Shown here piece by piece: positions 1 through 11,373 of a DNA stretch of 64,000 bases. The notes beneath the pieces were generated by a model. It saw nothing but the letters and a program-made list of their open reading frames with translations. It ran no database searches and was not told the DNA's origin. This DNA is from Alitta virens. Its lineage: Eukaryota; Annelida; Polychaeta; Phyllodocida; Nereididae. The stretch covers positions 24,705,138-24,769,137 of the forward strand of contig OW028584.1 in NCBI GenBank assembly GCA_932294295.1. The letters run 5' to 3'. The translations under genes were made by a program, and so were the position numbers. Position 1 is the stretch's first letter. Every line of letters begins with the position of its first letter.

Positions 1-3000
1 GACTGTTTCCTTTTATTCTAAGAGGGCAATAACCAACCAAAACGTTAGTTAACTCCCTCCTGAGTGCAAACTGAACTTGTCTTGCATAAAAAAGGCAGTA
101 AAAACAAACAAACAAATTAGTAAACATGATTTTTGGAATATAAGTTATTTATATCTCTCATAGTCGGGCGGGAGTTAACTAACATATTTGTTGCTTATAT
201 CCATTCGCCTTCGGTGTCGGGATATAACCATAAAAAATGTTAGTCAACTCCTTCCTATTTGGGATATAACTATTACGTACAATTCCTAGTATGACAATGA
301 CTATTACAACATTGGCTTCATGGTGATACACAACATTTGTTCGTAGCTTCATAACATGCAATTTGTGGTTTCCAAACATACTGTGCCTATAGAAATGTTT
401 TGCCCATGAAGCAGTTTTGTGTGATGATGTTTCTCTATTTTGTAATCCCACAAAAACGTGTGGTTAACTGCTCAATATTCACCAATGACTATATTCTCTA
501 TTTTTTTTTACTTTTTATACTTTTGAACATGAAAATGCTGTCATACTTTTTTTCTTTTTTAAGATGCCTTCTACAGACATATAAGCAAATGGCACAGTTT
601 CTGGGCCTTCGGTTGGTATTTGTAAACATATAATTTTGTAAATGTACCTTTGAAACAGAATATAATAATATAATATAACAATATATTTATTGTTAAGAGT
701 GCAACAAAATGAAAATTCTCAATCACAACATGAAAATACTGAAATAGAATCTGCGCCACCCATCTTTTTTAACAGCAAGCTCTGCCGACATAACCCAGTT
801 GTAAAATGTATTTCGTAGAAAATATACAACTCAAGGTCATGATATTATGGACGGATATTGCTACTGTATTTTAGTAATTTTAAAGATTGTTGTTTTCTAG
901 CCATGACCAATGGAGAAGAATTAAGAAATTTGTGAAGTAACATTGCAAATTTTTGCTGTATATTCACGGGTATATTTGCACCCTAAGATATGCGTTATTC
1001 AAAGTCGTTCATTGATATTTTTGACAGCCATGCTGGTCAGAGATATTCCAACAGGCTGGTCTGATGAGTATGTCTAATGAGTATGCTTGACTGATCACTG
1101 CTAACTAGGTCAATTAGTGGAAGTCTGGACTGTTGCGCTAGACTATAAAATGAACTACACTTACGGACTTTTAAAAACGCACAGGTAAAACATGTCGTAC
1201 AACCCCGAGATAATGTGTTTTTAAGTCCATTAGTGTATTTTGACATTGGCAGACATATCATTTCTGCTTGGAAAATCATCGTATTGTAAGATATCAAATG
1301 TCTTTTACGAGTACAATTCTTTGTTTTATACACAATGTGCACGTTGCCCAATTAATATATTTTGAATGATATATATTTAGGATGTATGAAGGTCATTTAA
1401 TGTAATTAACAGTTTTTCTGATATTTCAACGTAATATCATCGGTCTGCCAGAGTAGATTGTGCTTTATTTAGACTGCCATTGTCACAGATTTTGCTGTCA
1501 TTTATAAATATTTAATGCCATTATCATAAATTTCATTTACTTGTCGAATTTTCTTAATAATTTATTCTTGTTTGAAGATTTACAAATATCCAAGAATTTG
1601 GTTTAAAAAATTATCAACTGGGGCAACATTTTGAGGGATATTTAAAGTGTATTTTTATTTAATTAGTTTCTGGCAAATGTACATTTTATTGGAGGAACTA
1701 CATCTATTAGATCCGCTTACATTATATTTCACTATTTCTCATAAAATAGATTCAAGAAAATATGATTTTCATTTATATAGCAGTTCATGCAGTGGATGAC
1801 TTTCAGAGACTTCCGTCATAACAAGGACCAACTTTAAAACTCAATGAATATATTTATTTAATGTCACAGATTATACCAACTTTATATGATAACGTTAAAT
1901 TAATTTATGTACATAATTAATTTTAAATGATTAAAATCGGACAAAAACTCAGAGCTATGCAATAAAATATACGCGAAGCAATGACGTTCATAACGCAGGT
2001 CGAACCAGGACTCGCTTTGTCTGACATTTTATTTAATAATATCATCAAAGTTCCTCATGGCTCAAATTAATTGGGAAATATATATAAACTAAAACCACAC
2101 TTATCCCAGATCTGTTTTGACAGATCAGTGACTCGTTTGGTTTTCCTATGATATATACCCGAAGGTATTTTGCGGCTGCACTTGTTTTCGAAATTGTCTG
2201 CTTAGTAATCATAATATTATTGAAATTTCCAACTGGAATTGCTTTCTAAAACAAAACCTAAGAAATTTAAACCATCTGCTTCCTCAATTTCACAGCATAG
2301 CATGGCCTTTGTCTAACTACATATATTTTTTTATGAAAATTAGTTCACTTTTAACCATATTGATGTTGGATTTTGTGCGAGCATGGAGTCACCAGACTCC
2401 ATGATGCGAGATTGTCTGCCGTGCAATTGCAGTCGGATAACTTTTATGTTGTAATTCAATTATTAAGAAATGTGTATGGTAGTAAGTTAGTTTGTACATG
2501 TATATCCTTTCTCAAAAATTGTGTTTAAGTTTGAAAATCAGTCTTTGTAATTATTGTATTCAGTATCTGTTCTATTTATTTCCTGTAATTCATAATTTTT
2601 CTCTGTTTTCCGGACCTGATAATACCTTCTGTCTTTCTTTTATATATTGCCGCTATTTGTTAATTTAACAATTTTAGTTGCATAGAGTCTCGATTCAAAG
2701 TATCTGTCATAGGTTGGTTTTCGATTGCAGGAATCCCTCACCATTTCCTTTTGTTTTGTACATTTAGAATTTTGGTCAATGGATGTCTATGCCTACTCTG
2801 TACCCGAATTAAATCTATTTCTGCTAACTTTAAATTAATTTTCTGAAATTCGTAAAACTTTAATACAGTATATTTTTTCCTGTCCCTCTGTTTTATTGAT
2901 TTATTTATCATCTATATTATTCTTTTTTTCTTTTTCTTAGTCTGTCCTTCATTTTCATTAATTGCCCATGACCTTAAGTACGTTGGCTTCTATTTCATTA

Positions 3001-4480
3001 GCATTTTAAAATAACAAGCAATAACTTCAATACAAAAACATTCAATTTTTTTTATCAATACTAGTAAGCTGACAACTTACCGTTGTAAACCATGTAGGTT
3101 TTTTTGCTGTGGTTGCTTCCTGGACATCCTAGAAGCCCGTTCAGTCCACCAAATATTCCAAAGAAATGTGTTTATATTCCAGGAAATATGTATATCCCAG
3201 TATAAATGGGTGGTGCTTCCAATAATTAATGAATAACTCTGACTATCCTGATCTTCGGAAGCCAGTAATTGGTACAGAAATCTCATAGTTTTCAGGAGCT
3301 CATACAACATGACATCCAGGACGCCATTTTTGATTTTTTTTTTCTACTGACCCAAACTGTAACAACAAAACCTACCACGATTTATCTAATTTTTTATAAT
3401 TTACATAGCGAACCTATTCAAAATTTCGTCGGTAAATTCAGGGAATAAATATAAGAGTCATAGATACTCGTAATAGGCCTAACCCTAAATGCTTCAAACT
3501 TGGAAAACGAATTTACGAAACTATAATTAGATGATAAAAGAAGCCGAAAAATCATACTGTGAGTCATGTGTTAAGTTAAAACGAAAATTGTATCTGCAAT
3601 CACCAACTAATCACATTTTCAAATTTTAAAAGGTTATATATATTTCAAAACATTATTTGCAGTCTTAAACCTATATGCAGCTCCGGATTGTTATTGATGA
3701 CAAACCAGTATATATATCACTTAATTTATTTTATTTTATTATTATTATTTTATTTTTATTTTTTTATTATTTGTCACTATATGAATTTAATTTCAAATAT
3801 ATATATAAATAGCCTTTTTTTTTCATTTATAATTTAAGGGGTGTGCACAATTGTAAAGCTTTTTAGTAAGCTAGTGCAAATCCCCTACAGTATGCTTATG
3901 TCTTTTATTGTTTATGTAATGTACTAACCGTATTGAAGTACTACATACTGTGTACAAATAAAAAAATCTTAAAACTCCAACAGACAACAGTAATCATGCG
4001 TAAGATGAAAAATATTTTTCACGGGAATACTAGCTGTCGACACTAATCTCTGCTTTGATCTTGCCCCATCCGAAGTACGGAATTCTATGTTGGAAGTGAA
4101 AACTTAAGTAGCAAAATTACAAAAGAACATTCAGAATAGTCGCAAATAAATACAATGACCCCACAGATCCAGTATTCAGAAAGTTAGGTATTTTTAAAGA
4201 GTGTATTAAATTCTGCAATTATCGAGAAAATAATCGAAGTGGATTTGAGGCCTTTATGTCAACGACTATTTAAGTATCATTATATGTGTACTATTGGAAA
4301 TTGCTATGTTTACAATTCCTAATAATTACTGTTACAGTGTCATTCTCAGCTTCATCATTCATTTCCATTGCTTCATATTATCTTCTATTCATCTTCAAGA
4401 ATCGGTTTATCAAGTATTGCACTAATGAACCAGATCATTTTCTATAGCATTAAGAGGTCATTCACTATGTGAAATATCAT
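1..4480. other. AT-rich non-coding stretch
   Basis: I see no coding region here. The longest open frames are short, AT-rich and show no domain motif. The stretch contains A/T homopolymer runs and low-complexity patches, for example around 3720-3830. Confidence 0.6.
3830..3975 (+). repeat. Possible LINE 3' end relic
   Basis: A short block reads like the 3' UTR end of a CR1/Jockey-type LINE: a GC-containing stretch with ATCCCCTACAG near 3887, then a T-rich part ending in AATAAAAAAATC near 3966. No coding part is attached. This is a weak call from composition and tail only. Confidence 0.25.
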
Positions 4481-4489
4481 ATGAAATTA

Positions 4490-4770
4490 AAATGCCTAGC
4501 CGAAGATGGCATGTGATTTTCATTCAAAATTTGAAGATTCGATTTAAAATGCCAAGCTAGAAATGGCATGTGAGTTTCATTCAAATAACGATTTTCATAG
4601 AAATTGCTTTTCTTGTATAGCATGTAATTAGTATATGACATATCTTGTTTGATATGTGTAAAATGCTATATCATAACATGCGATTCTCATCTAATAATTG
4701 TTTATATCAAGTGATAATAGAAATCGTTCCATTATATACAGCATGTGATTTTTATCAAATAAATATCAAA
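4490..4770 (+). repeat. Degenerate tandem repeat with core GCATGTGATTTTCAT
   Basis: At least four or five diverged copies of a roughly 60-75 bp unit are recognisable by the core GCATGTGA followed by TTTCAT or TTTTAT, near 4508, 4565, 4620, 4677 and 4742. The same core recurs at 13.56-13.81 kb, so this is a dispersed satellite-like family. No coding potential. Confidence 0.55.
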
Positions 4771-5066
4771 TCATCATTAAATTGGTGGGCTTCCTAATCA
4801 ATTGAATATGGGAAATAATGATTTTGGTCTCGTGTCTCTTAGCACTAGATGTTTTTCATCCGTGTCTGATTTCTTCACTCAAATATATAAATCGTTTCAA
4901 TAATTATGAAATTGATGCATTCTCATTCTAACACTATTTTTGTCTTTACTTAACCATGGGATCATCAGTATATACACCGATTTTCTCATGGGATGTCTGG
5001 TCATAACATTTAACTAACATCATTATCAATTATTATCAACATAAGCATCATTCGAATTAATATGAT

Positions 5067-5277
5067 CACAGCCACTCTAGGGGGTGGGGGCCTAGCTCAG
5101 TGGTAGCAGTAGCATGCTGGGCTTCTAACCACTGGGTCCCGGGTTCAATTCCCGGTCGAGCCTATGTTGGATGGCTGTTTCATTCTTCGTCTCATTGCCA
5201 TGGACCCTACCTGTCCTAATTAGCCCATCAATGCAGAAATACAGGCTAATCCACCACCACCACCACAGCCAGTCTAG
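5067..5277 (+). mobile_element. tRNA-derived SINE, full length, with target duplication
   Basis: The SINE body is about 5081-5263. Its 5' part looks like a tRNA, with an A-box-like AGCTCAGTGGTAG and a B-box-like GGTTCAATTCCCGG; the anticodon-loop position reads CTTCTAA. A non-tRNA body follows, containing CTTCGTCTCATTGCCATGG and CCTGTCCTAATTAGCCC, and the tail is (CCA)n. Flanking direct repeats CACAGCCACTCTAG (5067-5080) and CACAGCCAGTCTAG (5264-5277) differ at one base and are the target-site duplication. The extended D-arm region (GTAGCAGTAGCA) is longer than in the other copies. It is a retrotransposed copy, not a functional tRNA gene. Confidence 0.9.
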
Positions 5278-5383
5278 CCCATATGACAAAGAATTTATAA
5301 AATTTCATTGTCAACAGTGAGTTAACAAGGAAGTGGAGAGAAGGTGGGCAGAACATAGAACATTGCTGAGAAAAGTTTGGAGT

Positions 5384-5710
5384 TTAGAGTTTGATATTGT
5401 AAAGCACACCAATTGTGGACATAGACTCTACTGTTCCGTCACTCCATATCCTGCCTAGGTCACCATAAGATTGCTTGACGTGTGTGACTCTTCCGGGATA
5501 AGTATCATAAGCACCAGGCTCTTGTTTATAATCATCACCATTCCTTTTCTGGGCATACACTTCAAGGAATACAACTGTTATTTCATGCCATTCACCCCTT
5601 TGCACAACAACTATGGTAGGCAGAATGCAGCTTTCCCTAATAGTTCTTTGCCTCATGGCATGGATGGTAACACTGTAGGTGATGAAACCGAACCCTAGTG
5701 GCCAGCACAC
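5384..5710 (-). CDS. Unidentified ORF, possible exon or decayed coding fragment
   Basis: I do not recognise this 108-codon open frame. Its amino-acid composition is mixed and non-repetitive, with charged, aromatic and Gly residues spread evenly, including VVVQRGEWHEITVVF, GDDYKQEPGAYDTYPGRV and IWSDGTVESM. This is unlike the AT-driven frames nearby and suggests real or recently real coding DNA. There is no signal peptide or clear membrane segment beyond a hydrophobic N-terminus, which may be an artefact of start choice. No matching RT or transposase motif is seen. It could be a host exon, a gene fragment captured by a transposon, or chance. Confidence 0.25.
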   Translation of the reverse strand: MCWPLGFGFITYSVTIHAMRQRTIRESCILPTIVVVQRGEWHEITVVFLEVYAQKRNGDDYKQEPGAYDTYPGRVTHVKQSYGDLGRIWSDGTVESMSTIGVLYNIKL

Positions 5711-5734
5711 TGTCTAGCCTATAGTGCACCCTAT

Positions 5735-5805
5735 GCCTAGCACTCCTAATACCTAGTTCTCCCTACACCTAGTTCTCCCTGTGCCTATAGCTCTCCCTGA
5801 ACCTT
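5735..5805 (+). repeat. Short tandem repeat, unit about 20 bp
   Basis: Three to four imperfect copies of a unit like CCTACACCTAGTTCTCCCTG run in a row (CCTAGCACTCC, CCTAGTTCTCC, CCTAGTTCTCC, CCTATAGCTCTCC). Confidence 0.5.
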
Positions 5806-6469
5806 GCGATACATAGTTAGTTTTATTAAAAATGGTCTGTCAAATTGAAGCCAGACAAAGCTAGATAACTTTTGCTATACGATGCTACTTACCACTAAAC
5901 AGAGCTATCTCGCTATATAGCTGGCTACTCAAAGCCAGATCTAAAAGTACATTTACCACCATGTTTTACATAAGTTGACAGTCGCGCATATTCGTAATGT
6001 CTTGTTGAAAAGATGCATGTCTATTCTACACACATATTTATGATATATTAGATAAATTTCTTGCATTTACCAAGGTTTATATTCTTTCAGTGGTGATAGG
6101 TGTAAGCCGACTACAAGCTAGGAGTACACAGAAGCCGCTGGCTTTAGCCAGTTACAGCTACAGCCAGGAACAGGTCTAGAGTCAACATATTTATGAAACT
6201 AACTGTACATGACCCATCTGGGTTATAACTACTTGTAAACATCAAACACACCGAAAAGAATGCAGCTTTATTTTCTTTAGAAAAGCTCTATCTGTAACCG
6301 CCTGTGCGAATGATGATACAAGTCGCTTGTTATTTAGATTGATCATTCACTTTATTCACTCCAGTTACTCCAGTTACTCGAACTCGGTGAATCTGAACAG
6401 GAAAATACAAGCAAAACATAAATAGCTCAGACTCACACTATCACATTAACATCATGAAGCATACCTTTT

Positions 6470-8200
6470 AGAAATACCTCACCATCAGAAACATTATACC
6501 ATACACTAAAGATAAATTTGAAAACTTACAATCGTATACTTAAGCAAAGTATAAGACGTGCCAAAATTGAGCATTATAATTCTTGCTTTAACAAATACAA
6601 AGATGATATGAAAAACACATGGAAAGTAATAAAAGAAATAATAAACAAAAATCCAGATAGGAATGAATTACCTGAGACATTTTTGATAAATAACTTAAAA
6701 GAAAGAGACCCAAAATTGATAGCGAATGCATTCAATGAATAATTTGTAGAAATTGGACCACAAATGGCTAATACTATTATAACAAATTCAGAAAATGCTA
6801 CCTTTGTCAATTACCTCAACAGACCAACTAACTCAAACTTTCAATTTGAAACCATAAATCAAGAAACTGTGGAAAAAGTTATTGATAAACTGAAGCAAAA
6901 AACTAGCAGTGGTAGAGATAGAATGTCAAATAAATTGCTAAAATACATCAAAAGTGAAATAGCTCCTGTCTTAACTCTAATAATAAACCAAAGTCTAAAC
7001 ACTGGTATATTCCCAGACCGATTGAAAATTGCAAAAATACTTCCTATATACAAAAAGGATGATGCAAAGGTATTTGGAAATTATCGTCCCATTTCACTTC
7101 TGCCTAGTGTATCAAAGGTTTTTGAGAGAGTCATACACAACCGAATTAGCAGCTATGGAAATTTCGGACAGGATAGTGAATGCTATGGACAAAAATTTAA
7201 TCCCTTTAATTATTTTCCTAGACCTCTCAAAGACCTTTGATACTCTGGATCACAGAATTTTACTCTATAAACTGAAACACTATGGAAGCCAAGATACATC
7301 ATTAAGATTATTAGAAAGCTACTTGCATAATAGAAAGCAATATGTGATATTTAATGAAACCTGCTCTGATTTATTGACATTAAAAACTGGTGTACCCCAA
7401 GGGTCCATATTAGGACCTTTGTTGTTCATCATCTATTTGAATGACCTAATACAGGCCTGTTATATGTTTAAGCCAGTGATTTATGCTGACGACACTACCC
7501 TTTTTGCAGTAATTGAAGCATTTGGAAATTATAAAGACGAATTAGAAAGAAATATAAATAACGAATTAAGAATGATAAATCTATGTTTCAAATCCAATAA
7601 ACTTTCAATAAATGGTAATAAAACAAAAGCAATGCTCTTTCACTCTGCACAAAAAAAAACCACAAACGATTGAAATTCAGATGGATGGTGCGAATTTGGA
7701 ATTTGTAGATAACTTTAACTACCTTGGTATAAATATCGATTCAAATTTAACATGGAAGCTTCACATTCAAAAAGTATATAATAAAGTCTCTCATACCATT
7801 GGTATTATGTCTAAATTAAAGCAGGTTTTACCCTTGACCATTCTAGTTACAATATATAATTCTTAAAATTTTCCATACTTAAATTATGGCATTCTTGTCT
7901 GGGGAGCAAGTGTAAACAGATTAATTAGACTGCAGAAGAAAGCGGTACGTTTAGCTGCGAAAGCTAAATATAATGCTCACACAGGGCCTATTTTCAAAAT
8001 GTTCAAATTACTAATTGTGAATGATATCCTGAAATGGCAAGAACTAAAACTAATTTACAAATTGGAAAACAAGATCCTACCAGCCTACTTTCAATGCTCC
8101 ATGTTTATTCGACAATCTGAAGTACATGAATATAAAACAAGAAACGCAAGTGACTACAGAAATCCCCGAAGTAGACATTCATTTGTCAAAAATAGCATTA
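6470..8200 (+). pseudogene. LINE-A (CR1/Jockey group) reverse transcriptase, 5' segment
   Basis: This is the ORF2 product of a non-LTR retrotransposon, which would copy element RNA at a nicked target. The pre-RT linker is at 6518-6742. RT follows, with KVIDKLKQKTSSGRDRMS near 6870, IAKILPIYKKDD and NYRPISLLPSVSKVFE near 7030-7125, the LSKTFDTLDHRIL block near 7225, GVPQGSILGPLLF near 7390 and the catalytic YADDT near 7480. The C-terminal domain starts near 7680. Frame changes occur near 6742, 7145, 7660 and 7866, and the conserved fingers segment (expected Gly-Phe-Arg and His-Ser-Thr motifs) between the FERVIHN and ELAAMEI blocks is missing. The endonuclease half is absent, so the copy is 5'-truncated and dead. 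The frame is broken at 8200 by the Harbinger insertion and resumes at 13163. Confidence 0.9.
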
Positions 8201-8249
8201 AGCCCCGTTCCCACATAGCCGAGTCTCTCGTAGTCAACTCGTAGTATTA
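8201..8249 (+). repeat. Harbinger left terminal inverted repeat
   Basis: The 49 bp match the reverse complement of 13111-13159 exactly. Similarity extends about 6 bp further inward with one mismatch. Confidence 0.95.
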
Positions 8250-8299
8250 TGTAACATGCCTCTCGGGCCCAATTCGTACTAAACTCTGCGATTACTCCT

Positions 8300-8637
8300 T
8301 GCACTCGGGAGATACTCGGCGAGTAACTCCTGTGACTCGTAGCGAACTCGTAAGATTTGGAGCCGATAGCCGAGTATGCCGCGCTGCACGGCACACTCGG
8401 TGGATTTTCCCGGAGTTTCAAAAACTCGGTCATGACTCGCCGAGTACCAGGAGTCACTCGGCAAGTAACTCCTCTAACTCGCCGAGTTACTCGGCGCTAA
8501 TTTCACTCGTATTACACTCGGCTGGATGTTCAGGAGTGTGAGGAGTAACTCGCCGAGTTAGAGGAGTAACTCGCCGAGTTGTAGGAGTAACTCCCCGAGT
8601 TGTAGGAGTAACTCACCGAGTTGTAGGAGTGCCAGAA
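8300..8637. repeat. Left subterminal palindrome array of Harbinger element
   Basis: The motif family AACTCGSCGAGTT, often flanked by GGAGT or ACTCC, is repeated many times. The last part is a neat tandem: four successive units of about 22 bp (GGAGTAACTC, then GCCGAGTT or CCCGAGTT, then GTA) between 8540 and 8630. Subterminal clusters of this kind are typically binding sites for the transposase complex, here perhaps the Myb-like protein (inference). Short open frames crossing it are by-products. Confidence 0.85.
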
Positions 8638-8778
8638 TTCAGTCGAGGGGGTTAAAAGTGGCACCCCGTGGGTTTAACCAGTGAATGATGTAGGTCCAAC
8701 GCGCTTGGACTAACTGCAAATGACGCAATGGTATCTGGGTTTGTTATGTCATCACAGCGGGGTACGCTCTCTAGGTAG

Positions 8779-8841
8779 TATATAAAGATTGACCAGTGAT
8801 CAGGAGATCATTCAGCATTTTGCTAACACACATAGAAGACC
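8779..8841 (+). promoter_or_regulatory. Core promoter (TATA, Inr, DPE) of Harbinger Myb-like gene
   Basis: TATATAAA starts at 8779. The initiator-like TCATTC places A+1 at 8810, 31 bp downstream. AGACC at 8837-8841 fits the downstream promoter element consensus RGWYV at +28 to +32. The predicted 5' UTR to the ATG at 8869 is about 59 nt. The arrangement matches that of the transposase gene at the other end. Confidence 0.65.
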
Positions 8842-8868
8842 AATAGACCGCTCCAGAAATTTTTTATC

Positions 8869-10470
8869 ATGCCGATGAAAAAGACCAGGTTCGCCAAAAA
8901 GCCTGCAGTGGACACAGAACAATCTGCTGGATCTTCTGATGACTCTGAAAAGCCGAGAAAGACATCGCAGAAGAGTGCTCTTCCTGTGAAGAAAACGAAG
9001 AAGTCTGCTGCAAGATCTCCTGCCAAGAAGACTGCTGCTGCCAAAAGATCTCCTGCCAAGAAGACTGCTGCTGCCAAAAGATCTCCTGCCAAGAGGACTG
9101 TTGCTGCCAAAAGATCTCCTGCCAAGACGCGTCTGCCAGTGCCAACAAGAACGTCATCAGATGCTGGCAGTAGTAATGATGAGCCTATGCTTGCTACTCC
9201 TGCGTCTGCTGTAGCATCTGCTGCAGCACCTGCTACTTCTTCGCCTGCACCTGCTACTTCGCCTGCACCTGCTCCTGCACCTGCTCCTTCGCCTGCTCCT
9301 TCGCCTGCTCATTTGCCTGTTCCTTCGCCTGCTCCCTCGTCTGCTTCTTCGCCTGCTACTTCCGAAGTGCCTGCTACACTTTCCTCTGTTGCCAGGAAAA
9401 AACAGGACAAGTTGTACCTGTCAGCCAGTGATGAGCAGGATATCGCTGACTGGTTTAGAGACCATCCCATTTTTTATGACCGGTCCTTGAAATCCTACAA
9501 GGATACAGGCAAGAAAATGGCCCTCATCAACGAGATGGCAAAGAAACTGAGTGTCCCCTGCACTGGATTCCAATTGAAGACCTGGATGGAATCCATGCGG
9601 ACTGTCGCAGGGAAACTAGTGCGGCAGGGACCATCTGGAACTGCGAAGAGGAACCCCACAGAGAAGGAGATGTGGATCATAACGAATTTTGGATTCCTCG
9701 TGGACGACATAACACGCATTCCAAGTCGCCGGGGGAACACTGCCCTTCAGAAGAAAATTGGCAAGACACGGGAGACACTTAGAAATCTCGAGGAAGAAGA
9801 AGGGAGCTCTACTCCAGCTGAAGATTCCGGGCCCAAGGAAATTTCGGATCCGGACATTTCTATGGATGTCCCTCCTGTCCGGCAGACGAAGGGTGGTCCA
9901 TACAAGAAGAGGAAAAGGGCAACGCCACCGCAATCTGACATAGAAAACCTTGTGAAAATTGCCAGACAGTCTACTGGAGTCATCCAGCAGACTATGCAGC
10001 AATTGGCCGCTCCTCCAAAGGACATGAAGGAGAGGCGAATCCGTGCGATGGGGGAATTCATTATCATGGAATGCCTGTCCATGGATAATGAAGCATTTGA
10101 AGACCTGCATAGCAACCTGATACCCACATTCATGCAGCTCAAAGCGAATGCCCTGAGAGCCAGGTTCCAGCTGCAGCATCAACCCCAGCATCAACCCCAG
10201 CAATTCATGCAGCACCAGCAGCAGCACCAGCAGCATCACCAGCAGCATCACCAGCAGCATCACCAGCAGCATCACCAGCAGCAGCAGCACCAGTTCTATC
10301 CTCCTTCTGGGTCCCAGCATCAGGTGCACTTCCCACCAATGCTAAGTCCAGAAAAGAATTGGCCAGCGGGAACCTCAGCAATGCCTCCTTCCGGACCTCC
10401 GTCTATGATATCCGAGATTCCCACCACTTCAACTCCTGCTTTGAACATAAGCCAGTTTTTGAATGTTTGA
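8869..10470 (+). CDS. Harbinger-encoded Myb/SANT (MADF-like) DNA-binding protein
   Basis: A 533-residue protein. Harbinger elements typically encode a Myb-like partner that binds the transposon ends and helps bring the transposase into the nucleus. Residues 1-100 are very basic, with four RSPAKKTAAAK-like repeats resembling histone H1 tails. Residues about 105-175 are Pro/Ala/Ser-rich. Residues about 180-275 hold the DNA-binding domain, with a Trp-rich helical pattern (ADWFRDHPIFYDRSLKSYKD, KTWMESMRTVAGKL) as in MADF or Myb/SANT-like domains. A basic patch PYKKRKRA near 348 is a candidate nuclear signal. Residues about 395-430 could be a helical dimerisation segment. About 435-480 is His/Gln-rich. 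AATAAA at 10636-10641 is a candidate poly(A) signal. The frame is uninterrupted. The repeat tracts may vary between copies. Confidence 0.85.
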   Translation: MPMKKTRFAKKPAVDTEQSAGSSDDSEKPRKTSQKSALPVKKTKKSAARSPAKKTAAAKRSPAKKTAAAKRSPAKRTVAAKRSPAKTRLPVPTRTSSDAGSSNDEPMLATPASAVASAAAPATSSPAPATSPAPAPAPAPSPAPSPAHLPVPSPAPSSASSPATSEVPATLSSVARKKQDKLYLSASDEQDIADWFRDHPIFYDRSLKSYKDTGKKMALINEMAKKLSVPCTGFQLKTWMESMRTVAGKLVRQGPSGTAKRNPTEKEMWIITNFGFLVDDITRIPSRRGNTALQKKIGKTRETLRNLEEEEGSSTPAEDSGPKEISDPDISMDVPPVRQTKGGPYKKRKRATPPQSDIENLVKIARQSTGVIQQTMQQLAAPPKDMKERRIRAMGEFIIMECLSMDNEAFEDLHSNLIPTFMQLKANALRARFQLQHQPQHQPQQFMQHQQQHQQHHQQHHQQHHQQHHQQQQHQFYPPSGSQHQVHFPPMLSPEKNWPAGTSAMPPSGPPSMISEIPTTSTPALNISQFLNV

Positions 10471-10766
10471 AGACAACAGTTTTAACCATCCCCGGCCTTT
10501 TTTAAGGCCACCAAATCCTCCCAAAAGAGCACGCCTTGTACACATATCTGTGTAAACAATCAACAAAAAAAAAGTTCCAAAACCCTCCAAACTTTTCTCT
10601 ATCTTTGTCCACGAAAGTATAATATTTTAGTCCAAAATAAATGTCTTCACATCAAGTAACTTGTTCATATTTTCTTTTCATTAGAGCACAAATATTGGTC
10701 CATTATTTTGTAATATTTCTTTATTTACACTTTAACTACTTTTCAGTAAATTGCTTATTATCACAC

Positions 10767-11173
10767 TTTACTAAAGTTTTTATATTTCTTTAGCAAACAA
10801 AATTGCTACTAACTTAAGTGTGATTGTGTCAGGGTTAATAATTTTGATCAAAGAAGACATACTTTTTTTGGTTCAGAACTGCCGTAGTTTTTTCTTGTTC
10901 AGAAGTGCCGTAGGTAAGTCTTCTTCAGAAGTGCCGTATTATTTTTTTCAGAACTGCCGTATTTTTTTCTAGTATACTGCCATGAAAATGAAAATAATGA
11001 AAGTACGGCACTTCTGAACAAGAAATAACTACGGCAGTTCTGAACAACCAACAACTACGGCACTTCTGAACCAAAAAAGTATGTCTTCTTTGCTAAATAT
11101 TAGTAACCCTGACACCACCACACTTAAGTTTATTGCAACTTTGTTTGCTAAAGAAATATGAAAACTTTATTAA
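10767..11173. repeat. Long imperfect palindrome between the two Harbinger genes
   Basis: The left arm (10767-about 10975) and right arm (about 11000-11173) are inverted copies at high but imperfect identity. Examples are TTTCTTTAGCAAACAAA against TTTGTTTGCTAAAGAAA, and AAAGAAGACATACTTTT against AAAAGTATGTCTTCTTT. The arms carry the 15-mer TTCAGAASTGCCGTA: four copies on + at 10872, 10898, 10924 and 10947, and reverse copies at 11004, 11030 and 11056, with another at 11191 just outside. The palindrome lies between the two genes' candidate poly(A) signals. It may be a nested foldback/MITE insertion, or a boundary between convergent transcripts. Confidence 0.8.
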
Positions 11174-11373
11174 ACCCAAAAAAAAACAAATACGGCACTT
11201 CTGAACCAAAAAAAAGTCAAATTCCATGAGAGACTAAATCTATCTGGGATGGTATTTTGTTTTGCGTGGGTTATGACAGGAACATTTTTTTATTACACAA
11301 GAAGTGTACATGGTCTGCTGTTTTGGGAGGATTTGGTGGCCTTGAAAAAGGCCGGGGTTGTTTTGTGGAATCT

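Noticed and set aside
1061..1110. Hammerhead ribozyme from CTGATGAG (also near 38156 and 52310)
   Set aside because: No GAAA core strand with matching stem II and no stem I/III pairing could be found near any of the three.
5081..5160. tRNA gene call for the tRNA-like head (also at 30466, 32913, 35964)
   Set aside because: Each is followed by the same non-tRNA body and tail and flanked by target duplications, so these are SINE heads, not functional tRNA genes.
8179..8541. Small ORFs in the left Harbinger end
   Set aside because: They arise from the subterminal palindromes and terminal repeat, with Ser/Arg/Thr periodicity and no domain.
9616..10329. Long minus-strand frame opposite the Myb-like gene
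   Set aside because: It is a mirror of the codon pattern of the real gene, with Leu/Val runs opposite the His/Gln tract.
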